Source of the DNA: Ascochyta rabiei | Taxonomy: Eukaryota; Ascomycota; Dothideomycetes; Pleosporales; Didymellaceae | Assembly: GCF_004011695.2 (NCBI RefSeq) | Contig: NC_082408.1 | Location: 1,225,501-1,289,500, forward strand | Reading direction: 5' to 3' | DNA length: 64,000 nt | Shown here: positions 1-12,004 of the stretch, piece by piece | Numbering within the stretch: position 1 is the stretch's first letter | How the letters are laid out: each line of letters begins with the position of its first letter | Position numbers and translations under genes: made by a program | Notes under the pieces: generated by a model | What the model saw: only the letters and a program-made list of their open reading frames with translations | What the model was told of the DNA's origin: nothing | The model's database searches: none

Positions 1-2
1 AT

Positions 3-535
3 GCGTCTCAATTCACCGAGTCGAATGTTATGCTTCAGTATGAGCAGCGTGGTGTGTGGACTTGGCATATCCCCTTCTTTTACATGATCGATGTCGCGAC
101 TATGCTTATCACCGGCCATGAAGAGGAGTTCTGGACGTACTTCATGGAGGCTGAGTGCTATAACCCAATTTCTCTCAGTCGACAGGCGATTGCGGAGTGG
201 ACTGGGTTGGCGAAGGGTCCTGGTGGCTTGAGGGGAATACTGGAAACGTACAGAGCTGGGCTGGTCAATGGTAAAGTTCAATCTCTTGAAGTTTCGGTGC
301 CAGGCTGACACAGTCTGTAGGCCAAATAAACCACGAGCTTGTGCCGAACAAGCTGGCTATGCCGGTCATGACAATTGGGTCTCCGGAGTTCTTCGGTTCT
401 TTGGTCAAGCCGGAAATGGAGATGGCTGCAAATAATGTGACGCAGAGTTACATCTTCGAGGAATGTGGCCACAGCCTCGCTTTGGAAGCTGAGGTGAGGC
501 TTGCAGATGCATTGCTGGGATTTTTCGGACAGTAG
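3..535 (+). CDS. alpha/beta hydrolase (epoxide hydrolase-like), 3' part only
   Basis: This is the C-terminal 160 residues of an alpha/beta-hydrolase-fold protein; the gene begins upstream of the window. The frame is open from base 3 and joins exons 3-270 and 321-535. The 50-nt intron (GTAAAG...CTGTAG) restores one frame across an N-G-Q junction. The block ending in EECGHSLALE carries the His expected as the last member of the Ser-Asp/Glu-His triad, and the GSPEFFG stretch fits the strand and loop before it. The nucleophile elbow lies outside the window. Members of this family hydrolyse epoxides, esters or haloalkanes, and the substrate here cannot be told. It could equally be a general serine hydrolase. 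Confidence in the fold is good; confidence in an epoxide hydrolase role is moderate. Confidence 0.75.
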
Positions 536-946
536 GACATCCACTTCATATAGAGTCAAAAGCTCCAGTTGAAACTCGATGAAACAAGCGACATTTGCAA
601 AGAGCCCTTGTAAATGCTACCCAAATTCGAGAGATACGCTTGATCGTTTTCGGCCCAATAACATTCGTCGTCCGTTACCCATTTTTAGCGCTATAAGCAT
701 ACTGCATTAGCGCTACAAGCTGCCTCAGTAACAGACCCCAAGTCTCCAAGTCGACCTCATGCTTTGCAATCACACTCGAGAAAAAAGACGTCATGCGTTT
801 CCCATCGGACAAAATGCGACGGTCTCAAAATCAGAAGGCGTTGTACATATCATATAAAGCCACGCTGACCTACACTATCTTTGACTGCGACTTCCACACA
901 CCAAATACATCAAACCTCCAAATTCGGCTTATCAAATCGGATAGAC
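536..946. other. intergenic, promoter of the MDR gene
   Basis: No gene is supported here. It holds the hydrolase 3' flank and the upstream region of the next gene, with a TATAAAG box about 95 bp before the chosen ATG. Confidence 0.6.
853..859 (+). promoter_or_regulatory. TATA box of the MDR gene
   Basis: TATAAAG lies 94 bp upstream of the ATG at 947. The distance suits a core promoter with a short 5' leader. Confidence 0.45.
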
Positions 947-2176
947 ATGGCCTACCCTTCAATATACTCCGCGTGGCGCCGCAGCGGCCTCAAAGGCTCC
1001 AAAGACCATCCCCTCGGTATCTATCGCACCCACGACGAGACTCTCCCCTCCTCTCTCAATACCAGCGATGTGGTTATTAAGATTCACGCTGTCTCTCTCA
1101 ACTACCGCGAGATTGCCATGCTGATCGGCACATACCCCATCGAGCTCCAAGACAAAGGCGTCCCGTGCTCAGACGCCGCGGCTGAAGTCGTCGCCACCGG
1201 ATCTGCTGTGTCGCGCTTCAACGTAGGAGACCGTGTGTGTCCCATCACAGGCATTGGAAGCGTTACTGGGGAGGAAGTGAGCGATGGAGTGAGTTTGGCA
1301 ATTGGATCGAACTGTCCGGGTGTGTTGAGGGAGTATGCTGTGTTCGATGAACAGCACCTAGTCAAGATGCCGGAACACATGTCCTGGGAAGAGGTAAGTG
1401 CCAAGAAAGCTCCGGAGATCTAGGTTGGTTGACATCGGTGTAGGGATCGACACTCCCTTGCGCTGGCCTCACGGCGTGGAACTCTCTGGGTGGGCTGCAC
1501 AGCGTGCCTGAGGGTGCCTATGCTCTGCTCCAAGGTAAAGATTCTCAAAAGTCATGGCGGCAACAGTGCCTCTTTTCTAACTACGGGTGTAGGTACTGGT
1601 GGCGTGAGCATGTTTTCACTCATTCTCTGTCTATCCGCAGGAATCCGTCCCATCATCACGTCCTCGTCGGACGACAAGCTATCCGCCATCAAGAAGTTGA
1701 GCCCGGAGATCCAGGGTCTCAACTACAAGACCGTGTCTGATCAGGGCGCTGAGATTCAACGTCTCACCAAGGGGCGAGGAGTCCATTTTGTTGTGAACAA
1801 CACTGGACCCAAATCGCTTATGGACGACATCAGCTTTCTTTGCGAGAGGGGTGGCACCATATCAATGGTGGGATTCCTGGATGGGTTTGAGGCTGATTGG
1901 GCGCCGGGAGATATTATGCGCCTGATGTACAAGGCCGCCAAGCTCAAGTAAGCACTCCTGATGTCGTGTTTGCAGAAATTGACTGACTATCGCGCAAGGG
2001 GTATTGCTGTGGGCAGTAGGAGGGAGTTTGAAGACATGAATCGCTATTTGGAAGAGAAAAAAGTACAGTTTAGTCCACTGCTTGTGGACGAGCGATTTGC
2101 TTTCGCCGACGCTAAAGGTGCTTATGATCGTCTCGAGTCTGGGAAGTTCTACGGCAAGATCATTATCAAGATGTAG
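947..2176 (+). CDS. zinc-independent alcohol dehydrogenase / quinone oxidoreductase (MDR superfamily)
   Basis: The 356-residue product comes from exons 947-1393, 1444-1534, 1593-1947 and 1999-2176. It is a medium-chain dehydrogenase/reductase, an NAD(P)H-dependent cytosolic oxidoreductase acting on alcohols, aldehydes or quinones. The N-terminal catalytic half shows NYREIA and VPCSDAAAEVVATG. The LPCAGLTAWN segment leads into the Rossmann half, whose nucleotide loop QGTGGVS is rebuilt only when the 58-nt second intron is removed. The third intron uses the acceptor at 1997-1998, because the first AG gives a stop. The substrate-domain cluster of zinc-binding cysteines of classical ADHs is not seen, which fits the zinc-free branch. 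The ATG at 947 is preferred over an in-frame non-ATG extension because it begins just before the conserved region. Length is normal for the family. Substrate unknown. Confidence 0.88.
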
Positions 2177-2268
2177 CAATAGCTTGCTCCTGAGGAGCGT
2201 AGACTATACACCAATACATGTTTACTATTGAAGCATGGTCCCAGGGCTGATGGTCCACTGTCAACGCT

Positions 2269-4547
2269 TCAAGCATATGTGTGTCCCTCAACTGGCGATC
2301 CAACCGGAGATGCCGAGAAAGAGCAATGTCCAACACCTTCGTGATCCCTTACTGCCGTTTCAACGCCCCATTGTAGCTTCTGAGTAGATAGCTGTTCCCG
2401 ATCACTCACCTCCGGATGACACGCTGCACTGATCGCCATGCTGCAACTTCCTGCGAGTGGCATGCTGTGTTTGTACGGGATAAAGCCAACGCCCAGCAAT
2501 GCAACGAGCATGAGGGAGCCTATGAAAAGAGCAAAGATAATCGCGATAGGCGAGTATCCACAAGTTGTTATGCTCAGGGGCCGATCTTCTTCCCAACCTA
2601 CACTGTATCTCAACCAATCCTGTCCTGCAACACTTTTGTTGTCCATGTAGTCGTAGAGGTCGATGGAAACGAGGAAGATGCTCTGTGAGACGAGCCAGTG
2701 TAAAGTGCCGCTCAGTATAACCAGTGGGATCCCAAATCGGTATGGTAGTTGTAAGAAGTAGGTTGATCGTTGCTCGCCAGTTGGGGAGCGGGAAAGGCGC
2801 AAACCCTTGCGCTTCTGTGCGTAGGAAAGCCATTCATAACCTAGGAGCATGTTTGTGAAACATGCATTGTACATGAAGTATGAGATTGACAAAACCAGCT
2901 GCGGGCTATTGGCGATGAGAGAGTTCGAGATTAGATCGGTAATTCCTAAGCCGCTGGCAATCATAGCGCGAGGGTCAACTGCGCCAAACCCAAGACTGGC
3001 TAGGCCGGCAAACGATCTCGACATACCGTTCGGCAGCTTCGAGATACCGAAACCGAGTAAAGATGAGACTGTGCTGAGTACGATCGTAATCGTGGTGATA
3101 ATGAAAGTGCGTCGCATCTTGCTCGTCGCGTGTCTCCACAAGACCTTGGTGGATCTCCACTGTTTGGCGCCTGGGCGATATTGTTTCTTCCTGATCTCTG
3201 CGATGGATGCCAGGCATGCACCGCTGGTGCTCGGATCTGGGTTATCAATGAAAGACGCTACCGCATCGCCCATCGTGATTAGCGGGTCGTCGGCCACCTT
3301 GAACGCCACGTAGAACATTAAAAGGGCTTTTGCCAGATTGATGACAGTTACCAATATCGAGATATCGCGGCTGAAGTGGACTTTGCAATGCGGAATTGCC
3401 TCTTCGCTGAGGCAGTAACTCACTGCATAAGTGTCGTGATCTTCACGGTTACAGCCTTCACTATACATATTTCGAGAGTATTGTGTCGATGAACAATTAT
3501 CGCGGCCAACTCTCCATGCAGAGAAGTCCGACTTTATATCCGAAATTCGACTTGTGCAGGGGGCTTCGCTACTGGGCAAGCCCGAGCAAAGCCATTTATA
3601 TGCATTGGAAGCTTGTTCCGGGCGATAAATATCGATAGAGGCAAATGCCAGGGCATCGTAGACATAAGAGCCATTGATGAAAGTATTCCTCTCTTTTCCT
3701 GGAAAGTTCTCGTCGCTTGCAACGAGGAGTACGTTGCGCCTGGTTGATTGGATCAATGTGGCATACTGATCTATGCACTCGGCGGGTTCGAGTCTGTCTA
3801 AGGTCCCATTACGAGCTTTGGACCATAAGCCGTTCAGCAGGTAGGGAAACTCTTGGTTAGGGTATGGAGCAATCAAGGGTTCTGTCAGGTTTGTGTCCTT
3901 ATTAGGTGGGGTAGAACAGTTGATGCACTCGGCACTCTCTAAGAAGGATTCGCTCACGGAAAATGCGAAGTAACTGTTGGAAGATACCGAGACGTAGACT
4001 GCGGAGTTGTAGCTATGAATTGTAAGCGAGAGAGATTTAGGTAGATGTCCTGAGCTCACAAGAGATGCAATGGGAGCGACGTAAAAGCCAGTAAAATCCA
4101 CAGCACGAGTCGGTGTCGCTTGATGTACTTCAGATTTCGCATGCTCGGGATGCCAATATCGAGCCATTTGTTGTTCGCGTGCGCCCTATCCACCTCAGAT
4201 CTTGTAGGTGCAGAAAGGCACTGCATGCAATAATTGCTTCCGCTTAGCAATATTGTACTGAGAATATTGATCACTACGTGCAAGCCAGTGCTCAGTTTCT
4301 TTGCATGGTCACAGTCTCCCTGGTACAGTAGGCCTTTGTTTGTTGGTCGAGTTGATGAGCTCCAGATGGTGACGATAAGATTGATTACGCAGACCAACGT
4401 TGCGCAGCCTGCAAAGTTGAGAACTCCAGACCTCCACCCGGTAAAACGGTAAAGAGGCAGCCAGCTTCTCTTTTCGGGGCCATACTTGTGAATCACGGGA
4501 GTATCTGAACGGAGGCTTTGTAATTCGAAGGTGATGGTCGGCTTCAT
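2269..4547 (-). CDS. DUF6536 multi-pass membrane protein
   Basis: The 743-residue protein is read from exons 4547-4060 and 4012-2269. The single 47-nt intron joins SLPLHLF to YNSAVY, a junction typical of the family. DUF6536 proteins are ascomycete membrane proteins of unknown function. A conserved N-terminal block (FTGWRSGVLNFAG) is followed by hydrophobic segments near residues 50-70, 90-110 and 145-165. A long extracytoplasmic-looking Cys- and Asn-rich loop follows, then a C-terminal set of membrane spans around residues 390 to 690. The family signature LHWLVSQSIFLV and the C-terminal CSMAISAACHP...WG...GHCSFS pattern are both present. The protein appears full length. The role is unknown; a surface or plasma-membrane location is inferred only from topology. 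Confidence 0.87.
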
Positions 4548-5784
4548 GAGGGCGTGTTGAATGATGGTCCGCTCGTATCGCCTTGTTGTTCACTGCACCA
4601 TGATTGCTATTCTTTGTAAAGGAGCAAGCTGCGCGCCTTATTTCCGCCGAGAGAACATGTACGGTGACGTTATGTTGGGGGCCAAATCATCTTGTGGCTG
4701 TGTCTGGGCCGCTTACACCCCACCTCTTTTGCGTCGCGGGCGAGTACCAGTGGCATCTGGGACTTATGTGTGGATGGCTGTGCCCAGGTAGATATGAAGA
4801 AGCATCATGGCTATTCGTTGATGACTAGTCGTAGAATGGAAAGCACCAGATGTGGTGGCTGTGCGTCAGGAAAGGCGGGTACCTGGAAGGAACGGCGCTT
4901 ATGTTGCGGCGAAGCTCTGGCGCATCGTTTCCCAACCCTCTGGCCGCAGCGGGTCTGCAGCGGCATCTAGCAGGAGTTCCGGATGGTTCAGATGGTCCAT
5001 AGTCTTCCGGCGTAGTTAGAAACCTACAATACCTCCGCAAAACTATTTTTAGTTGCTCTTAGGATGTAGAAGAACGCATGGTTCGTTTCGACTTCGCGTG
5101 CAGGATATCCATCCAACACCAAAAGGCAACATACCATCTTCATCAAGGGGATGATAGTACTGCCCGTTGCAGATATGTTACCTACGTGCGTTACGTCTTA
5201 GGCGCGATCATCGCGTACGCACATCCTCCCCTGCACGACTTCGTTTGTGGTCGTTTCGTTGTGGCTGATTTCAGAGTTGGGCTTGGACCAAAGTTCGACC
5301 GTGCGAGCATCGAGCTATCCGCGACGCAGAAAAATCGGGAAGAGCGATACGTCCATCCCTTGATTGTGCGTGCGTGGATGGGGTTGGACAAAAGCGTGGA
5401 GGCAGACTTCTATGCTGCCAACTGTGAGCATGTTGAGAGTCTTTATTCATAGGTTTCAAAGTTGAAAGGAAAGCATGGGCATGTGGCAACGTCAAATCCC
5501 CTTCCGAAGTTGCGAGGTCTGCAGCTGTGCTTCCTTTTTATTCGTCCAGTTCCACTAGAGATGTAGCTGTAACAAACTTGGATATTCAAAAGCACTCTGG
5601 CGGTCATGTTTTGCGCGGCGGTTGTTGAAGCACGTGCATCCTCATTTTTACTGAGAAATCAAGGGAAGTAAGTGTCTCTATTTAGGGTGACGCATAGCAC
5701 AGGCCGAGCTGCTCCCCAAGGCGGGGTCTATTAGAAAAAGAAGAGGGTATCAGTACGTAATCACAAGAAAACTGTTATTGTTGC
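4548..5784. other. intergenic, no gene supported
   Basis: The region lies between the 5' end of the DUF6536 gene and the 3' end of the Zn2Cys6 gene. Open frames here, the longest 124 codons at 5078-5452, show no recognisable motif or plausible splice partner. I take it as promoter plus 3' flank. Confidence 0.5.
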
Positions 5785-8285
5785 TCAACCGGTCCACGGT
5801 GTGAAGTAGCTTCCGTCAGTCGGAAAGGTGGCTGGCTCATTCTCGTAGTTGAAGGGATCGCCCCAGAATCCAAAGTCGAACTCTGGTACAACGCCTGGGA
5901 TCGCCTGGCTGTCGACTATGTTGTTGATATTGCTCAGATTAATGTCTTCCCAGCTGGGCGGAGCCTGCTCTTGCATAGGTTCCATAGGCTGCACAAAGCT
6001 TGATTGCGGGCGCATCTGCACAGGCTGAGGTGCTGCTGCAGTCTGACTATACGCTATTGACGGTGCCTGTATCGCGTAGCTGGGCATCTGTCCTTGTCCT
6101 GGGTAAACCTGAACGTTGCCATCGTTTTGGAGTGCAGTTGGGACGGGCGCGCTCGGACTAGCGAACGCACTTGAACTTTGACTCTGAGCTCTTTGCGACA
6201 TACTGTGCTCTTGAATAGCTTTATCGATCATAGCCTTGACTGCTAGCCACGCCTTGGCGCCATTGTTTTCGCGCAGTATGCGCGACATCTGTAGGGCTCT
6301 GAGCGCTCGTTGTCGATCCGGACTGTCGAACATGGGATTGCGAAGTTCGGACAACACATGCATGATAGCTTGGAACGAAGCGACGCCGCCTGTCAAAGTC
6401 AGTTTGGTCAGAATTACTGTCAGAAGATCACGAACCGATGTGCCACTGAAAGCGAGCAGCATCAACGTCAACAGACGCCCCGTTGATTGTTTCGATGCAA
6501 TTCACCGACTTCTCGAAGATACTACAATTTCTTAGCGCGTAACTCTCAGAAAACAGCAGTATTGCGTACGATTTGCGAATCTCATTGGAGAAGACAACAT
6601 CTCGGTAAGCCCTAGGCATACGGAGCCAGAAGAGGAGGTAGCATCGCCACTCGAGTAACGAAGCCAAGCCTATGCATAGCCTTTGCATAGGTATCTCCGG
6701 GTTGCAGAAGCGAAGGTACTTCCTGTGACACTCCTCATGCACCTCATCCAGCATTTTCTTGATCTGCTCGTAAAGATCTTGAAGTTCTCGCGCAGGATCT
6801 GGTCTCGATGTGCCGTGCAGACCTGAGTCAAGCATCCGCCTCTCCAAATGATATGTACTTCGAATGATGCGCCGGAGTGCTGACATTCCCTGGTACCTCA
6901 CGAGTTGAAAGGTGATGGAGGTGAACTTTCCTTCATCGTACGGTGCTGGACCGGGACTCGCCCCATCAACAAGCTCTTCGTCGTCCACGTTACGTGGAAA
7001 CAAAGTTGTGTAATAATCCTCAGACAAACTTGGTTCTTGTCCTTTGCATTCGGCGGCACGAAAGTCCAGGTGACCTAACTGATGCCATATGCGGCGGCGA
7101 AGCTCTATTGTGAGAGCGTCCATAGAGCCAACCGGAAACAGCGATGGATCGCGATGTAATCCCTGGTTCAAAGCAATGCGCATCGCGATACCGAGAAGCG
7201 CCCAAGCTTTACCTGATGAATCCAGTCAGCAGAGAAATAAAACATTGTAGAGTGATTGTCGTACCCATGTCTTCTTCTTTGGTGATGCACGTAAGCCACA
7301 GCACAAATCCCTGAAAGATCTCGAGACTCGACGTTGTCAGGTAGTTCTCTCTGGCCAGGGATATCTCTACACCGAGTTGAAACCGATCCAACAGCTCTTC
7401 CTTGGTGCTCCCGAATCTGCCCTGAACCACATTGGGAGGTAGCGAATTAATAGCCGAGAAACAAATTGCAAACACCAGAGGATGCGATTTGTGCATGTAG
7501 GATGGATACCTGCGCAGGATAGTGGGCTTATGAGTGATTCTGACCATAGGATCGACGTTCGCAAAGTACACATCGAGTAGTGTGTCTCGCTGCTCTTGTG
7601 TATCCGGTAAGAGCTGGTCCAAATTTGATCCGGAAACTGCACGGCCAAGGGAAAGAAGGTCAACGAGACTGCTCTGCGGCACTTCTTTTCGCTCCTCGTC
7701 TGTCTTGTCACCAAGCAAAGCCTTGATGTCCTGTATCTGAGGCGTGTCAGCATTCAGATTCCGTACCCTATTTGACGATATACTTACTTCTTCTGCAAGT
7801 AAAGCGTAGTGTAATGAAGAGACAAACTTCGACTGTCCGTCGTCCAGGAGTAGAGTGCCGTCGCCGTCATCGACCATACCGGCGCCATGGGAGGTCTGAC
7901 TGTTCGGTGATAGCGTCAACGCTGCTTCATGGTCTTTTGTCGCAGGCACCAAAGGGTTGCTACCCTGTCCGATGACGGCCTTTTCAAGGAGTAGTTCGAG
8001 TCGATCGAGGCGTGACTGAACGTCGCTATTTTTCGCAGTTCTTCCAGTCCCAGGTGTAGATGGTTTGGATATCCTTCCAGCGGATGTCTGCCCCTGCAAT
8101 TGATCTGACCAGGTGCAGACATGATTACCACGCGTGCAAGCACCGCATATTGGATGACCGTGATCGCACTTGACTTTGCGCCGCCGGCACGTCAAGCAGC
8201 TTTGTATCGTGCGCTGTCGCACTCCGCCAGACTTCGCCGCTAAACTCGGCGAGTGCGTCTGGGCAGCAGAATTTGTCTCAACCAT
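5785..8285 (-). CDS. Zn2Cys6 (Gal4-type) transcription factor with fungal_trans domain
   Basis: The 783-residue nuclear regulator is built from exons 8285-7788, 7736-7265, 7212-6436 and 6389-5785. Introns are 51, 52 and 46 nt. The zinc cluster is at about residues 30-56 (CLTCRRRKVKCDHG, then CGACTRGNHVC), with all six Cys present. A linker and a short Leu-rich segment (SRLDRLELLLEKA) suited to coiled-coil dimerisation follow. The middle homology region runs from about residue 210 to 560 and includes DMGKAWALLGIAMRIALNQG, which is restored only by splicing. The tail is Gln/Pro-rich and acidic, as expected for activation. The gene is divergent from the aldehyde dehydrogenase across about 1.06 kb, so that gene is a natural candidate target (inference). 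The 51-nt first intron has no stop and is in frame, so retention would add 17 residues. Confidence 0.92.
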
Positions 8286-8912
8286 CCCTCGGAGTTGACC
8301 CTCCTTCTATCATTTGTCATGCGTGAATCGTAGCTCCTGGCGGTTGCAACTTCTCGTGAATTCATGGGCAAAGAAGAGGCTCAATCTTCACGCGCGGGGC
8401 ACTTGCCGGTTTAGCATTAGCGGTAGCCGTTTCAGGCAAGAAGCATCCGGTGCAACTCGAGCCTCCCACTACTTCCCGAGGTCACCTGCGTTATTTTCCC
8501 GAAGCATCAACCGATGCATGGACGTTCAACACTTCCTTCTCGGAACCTGAAGCTGCGCCCTTGCACGAAGTTTCAGCGCTCTTCCAGTCGCCGATTCGTC
8601 AAACGCATTACCATTTTCTCACCTGTATAGCTCTGTCATTCGACATAAGTGACATCAGCAAGTGAACCACCAACACCCATCGAGACTCGAGGTCCCACTC
8701 TTCGCATGCAACATTCGTTTGACTGAAGACGCTCGAAGCGGTTGGTGACTAATGTATTTTCCCACTTAATCTGTAGACTTGGAATGGAGACGAAATCGCC
8801 AACATTGTTTTCTCTGTTTTCTCGACTTGTAGATACACCTCATACTCGTAATCGTTAGACTTTCGTCTTCACTGTCATGCCCATTAATCATGACGCATTC
8901 GCTGATTTATTA

Positions 8913-8929
8913 CGGTGAGACTACGACCG
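8913..8929. promoter_or_regulatory. CGG-N11-CCG inverted triplet, possible Zn2Cys6 site
   Basis: Inverted CGG triplets 11 bp apart have the geometry recognised by Gal4-type dimers. The site lies inside the shared promoter, 628 bp from the regulator ATG and 418 bp from the dehydrogenase ATG. A single such site can arise by chance in 1 kb. Confidence 0.25.
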
Positions 8930-9256
8930 GTAGACTCGATGAAACTGACAACATTCGTCCGTTGTTAACGCATGGTGTGCTTACGCTAGCACTACGATGA
9001 CAATAGCCAGGCCAGCTTATGTTGCATCAGCAAGGTAAAGACAGTAGTTACGGCCAAGAGTCTTGATAACTTCATCATGCGATCCGCTCATTGGTACGCG
9101 CCTCTGTTGCTGACTTTGGATTAACCGCTTTGGACAACAAGTACAGTTTTGTTACTCTGTCTGTCAGTGTACGATGATTGTGAAGATGCGGGGTCACTCA
9201 ACATTGTCAACGGGAGAATGGACAGTGTAACTCCGTGCGTAGGACAGGCACAAGGG

Positions 9257-9263
9257 TATAAAT
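9257..9263 (+). promoter_or_regulatory. TATA box of the aldehyde dehydrogenase gene
   Basis: TATAAAT lies 84 bp before the ATG at 9347, a normal core-promoter distance. Confidence 0.5.
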
Positions 9264-9346
9264 GCAGAACGAGAGTCGAAGAGAGACAATGCAATCTCAA
9301 ACCTTCACACTCTGGCTTAGCCTGACATCGACAACGTCTAGCAACA

Positions 9347-11047
9347 ATGGTTCACAAACAGCTTTTCATCAACAATGAGGTGAGTAGCTCGCAAAACGTA
9401 ACAGGGCTAGCTTAACCTTTATCAAGTACGTCGATGCCACGTCTGGCGATACTGTGAGCATCTACAACCCGCACGACGAGAGTCTTGTCGCCGATGGGAT
9501 CCAAGTAGCTTCGCAAGAAGACGTCGACAAGGCCGTATCCGCCGCTCGTACCGCGTTCAAAGGCGAATGGTCGAAATGGACACCTCAGCAGCGTAGCGAA
9601 GCGATGCTGAGGTTTGCTGACCTTACTGAGAAGCATGCCGACGAGCTCGCCTTGTGGGAGACGAAGAGTATGGGTCAACCTATCAATGTCGCGAAGTTTG
9701 TCTATGCTTTGTTTGGTAAGGTTTTCAGGTATTACGCTGGCTGGACGGACAAGCTTCCCGGAGAAGCTTGGACCGAGGATGAAGAGGGCATGTACAAGGT
9801 ATGCAAGCTTCCAAAAAAAAAAGCGTCTAAGGACTTACTTACATCTGTGCAGATCATCCAATACGATCCTATTGGTGTATGTGCCGGCATTGGTGCATGG
9901 AACGGCTCTGGTATCTTCTTCGCTTTCAAGGTCGCTGCTGCCCTAGCTGCCGGGTGTACGTTCATCTACAAAGCCTCCGAGAAGAGCCCTGTTGGAATAC
10001 TGCAGCTTGGCGAATTCATCAAAGAGGCTGGCTTTCCACCTGGCGTTGTCAACATCCTTACCGGCGATGGCAAAGTCGGTGCTGCTTTGGCCAGCCATAT
10101 GGACATCAACAAGATCTCCTTCACAGGATCTGCTCCTGCTGGAAAGAAGGTTCAAGAGCTTGCTGCAAAGAGGCATGTTACTCGTCGCACCTTGAAACCT
10201 CGAGCTGACCTTGTCCTTAGTAACCTCAAGCGTGTGACACTGGAGTTGGGCGGCAAGTCGCCCAGTCTTATCTTCGCGGATGCCAACATCGAAAATGCGC
10301 TTCAGCACCACAGTCAGAATTTCCTCTTTAATTCAGGTCAAGTCTGTGTTGCTGCATCCCGTACATTTGTCCACGAGGATATCGCGGAGAGTTTCATCCA
10401 TGAGCTCAAGACACGATTCGAACAACTTGCTCACACCATGGGCCAGCCGACGGACTCGAACACGTTCCTAGGCCCACTGGCCGACGGACAACAGTTTGAG
10501 CGTGTGATGAGCTTCCTTGAAATTGGCAAAAAGGAAGCGGAACTCGTGACCGGAGGTGCCAGGCAGGGAGAAAACGGGTGGTACGTCCAGCCTACTATCT
10601 TCTTGAACCCCAAGGATGATGCAAGGATCTATCGCGAGGAGATTTTCGGTCCTGTCCTTACCATCCGGACCTTCAAGACAGAGGAGGAGGCGATCAAGCT
10701 AGCCAATGATACCAGCTTTGGCCTCTCGTGTAAGTGTGCTTGAACCATGTTTGCAATCCAGTTTTCTCACACTGTCACAGCCTGCATCTTCACAGCCTCG
10801 ATTCCGCGGGCCTTGCGCATCGCAAAACAGCTCGAAGCCGGCAACGTGAACATCAATACCTCACAAGTGTTCAGCGCAAACATACCGTTTGGCGGAGCGA
10901 AGCAGTCGGGCTTCGGACGCGAAGGTGGTCGGCTGGGTCTGATGAACTATGTCGAGGCAAAGACCATCTCGATCAAGTACGTTGACCTTTGCGGTATTTG
11001 CGGCATGTGCGTTACCGTGCTAACTGGGAGGCAGTATGAACGCGTGA
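9347..11047 (+). CDS. aldehyde dehydrogenase (NAD(P)+-dependent)
   Basis: The 480-residue enzyme is encoded by six exons: 9347-9379, 9427-9798, 9853-10172, 10221-10729, 10781-10976 and 11035-11047. It oxidises aldehydes to carboxylic acids, probably in the cytosol since no targeting signal is evident. The cofactor-binding GSAPAGKK loop follows KISFT. The catalytic Glu is in LELGGKSP and the catalytic Cys in FNSGQVCVAASR. The conserved EEIFGPVL and PFGGAKQSGFGRE blocks complete the fold. The first exon gives only MVHKQLFINNE and the last gives the usual short end after KTISI. The third intron has a GC-AG border (10173-10220, 48 nt, in frame); removing it gives the canonical AAKSNLKRV. Divergent from the Zn2Cys6 regulator. 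Exact substrate unknown. Confidence 0.93.
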
Positions 11048-12004
11048 GGAAACGGAGGGATGAGTCTGGGAGCCCAACCTATCTTCGCTCCTTACCAGGC
11101 TCTCGAATCACGAATTCAAAAATAGCCCTGTATCTTTGGTCGCTTTTTCTCCTCGTTGCAGCCTCCCCCCCAGCCAGTCGGTGTGCAGATGTGTGGAAGC
11201 TCGAGTTCGTTGGCTCAACGACCGCGCGAGCTGTGTCTTGCAGCCAACGCTACGCTGCTGTGATGTTTGCAGTGTGCACCTCGAAAACGACCCAGCGCAT
11301 TCGAGAAAGTGAAGCGGTGTCACGAAGATGTGAAACCAAACATGTGGTGGTCGCAGCGTGTCTGAAGCGGCACAGTTCCACGGGCACGCTAAGAGGCACG
11401 TACCCGAGTCGCCTTGCCCAACCAGGTCCGGCTGCATGGCCGGCACAAGCTTGCACGCAGCTCTCGTCACACGTCAGCGCATCTCGTCCCACATGAAGGG
11501 CATGTGACTGGCTAAACAGAACCGCCGCAGCTAGCACGTCCATGGCTTCTTTCTGTGACGAGGCTGGCGCAAACTTGTTTCCAGCATGTCATTCATTGCT
11601 CACTCAAGTGGCCTGCCCGGCCTGTCTCCCAACTCTCGCCGTCTCCAGGTCGCCGGCCGTCGATCGCACCGTGGGCCCCACGCCCCAGGCTGACTGCAGC
11701 TCTTCCGTATCTGCAAAGCTGATGATCTGAGCTGACGTCTCACTTTGGATGCCGGCGTGACAGTGCCCGAGAGCTTCTCTCACCGCTGTAGCTTTGCTTT
11801 TGGGCGTATATAGGAGATGTGAGCACAAGGGCGGACATGACGACGCTTTCTCCCGGTGCGCAATCGCCCTGCGCAGCTCCACAGAACGAGGCGCTGACCT
11901 AGCTCGTGTTGATAGACGTTCGCGATTCGACCCTCAGGTCCTTGAAGCTGCACTGCCCATCTGCCGAGGGACTTCCCTCCGAGCCTTCGCCCGTCTCGCC
12001 GACC
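11048..12004. other. intergenic, promoter of hypothetical gene at 12005
   Basis: Open frames run past the dehydrogenase stop but carry no motif. A TATATAG at 11807-11813 lies about 200 bp before the next ATG. Nothing else was recognised. Confidence 0.45.

Larger units (their letters stand above)
8286..9346. promoter_or_regulatory. divergent promoter region, Zn2Cys6 factor / aldehyde dehydrogenase
   Basis: A 1,061-bp region is shared by two divergent genes. It contains one CGG-N11-CCG inverted triplet at 8913-8929 and a TATA box for the dehydrogenase at 9257. No gene is supported; short frames at 8314-8665 lack motifs. Confidence 0.55.

Noticed and set aside
3..535. Reading the first gene as an intact short gene starting at the ATG at 30
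   Set aside because: The frame is open to the window edge and the protein lacks the whole N-terminal half of the fold, so it is truncated by the window.
5078..5452. 124-codon frame in the DUF6536/Zn2Cys6 intergenic region
   Set aside because: No recognisable motif, no conserved composition and no plausible neighbouring exon.
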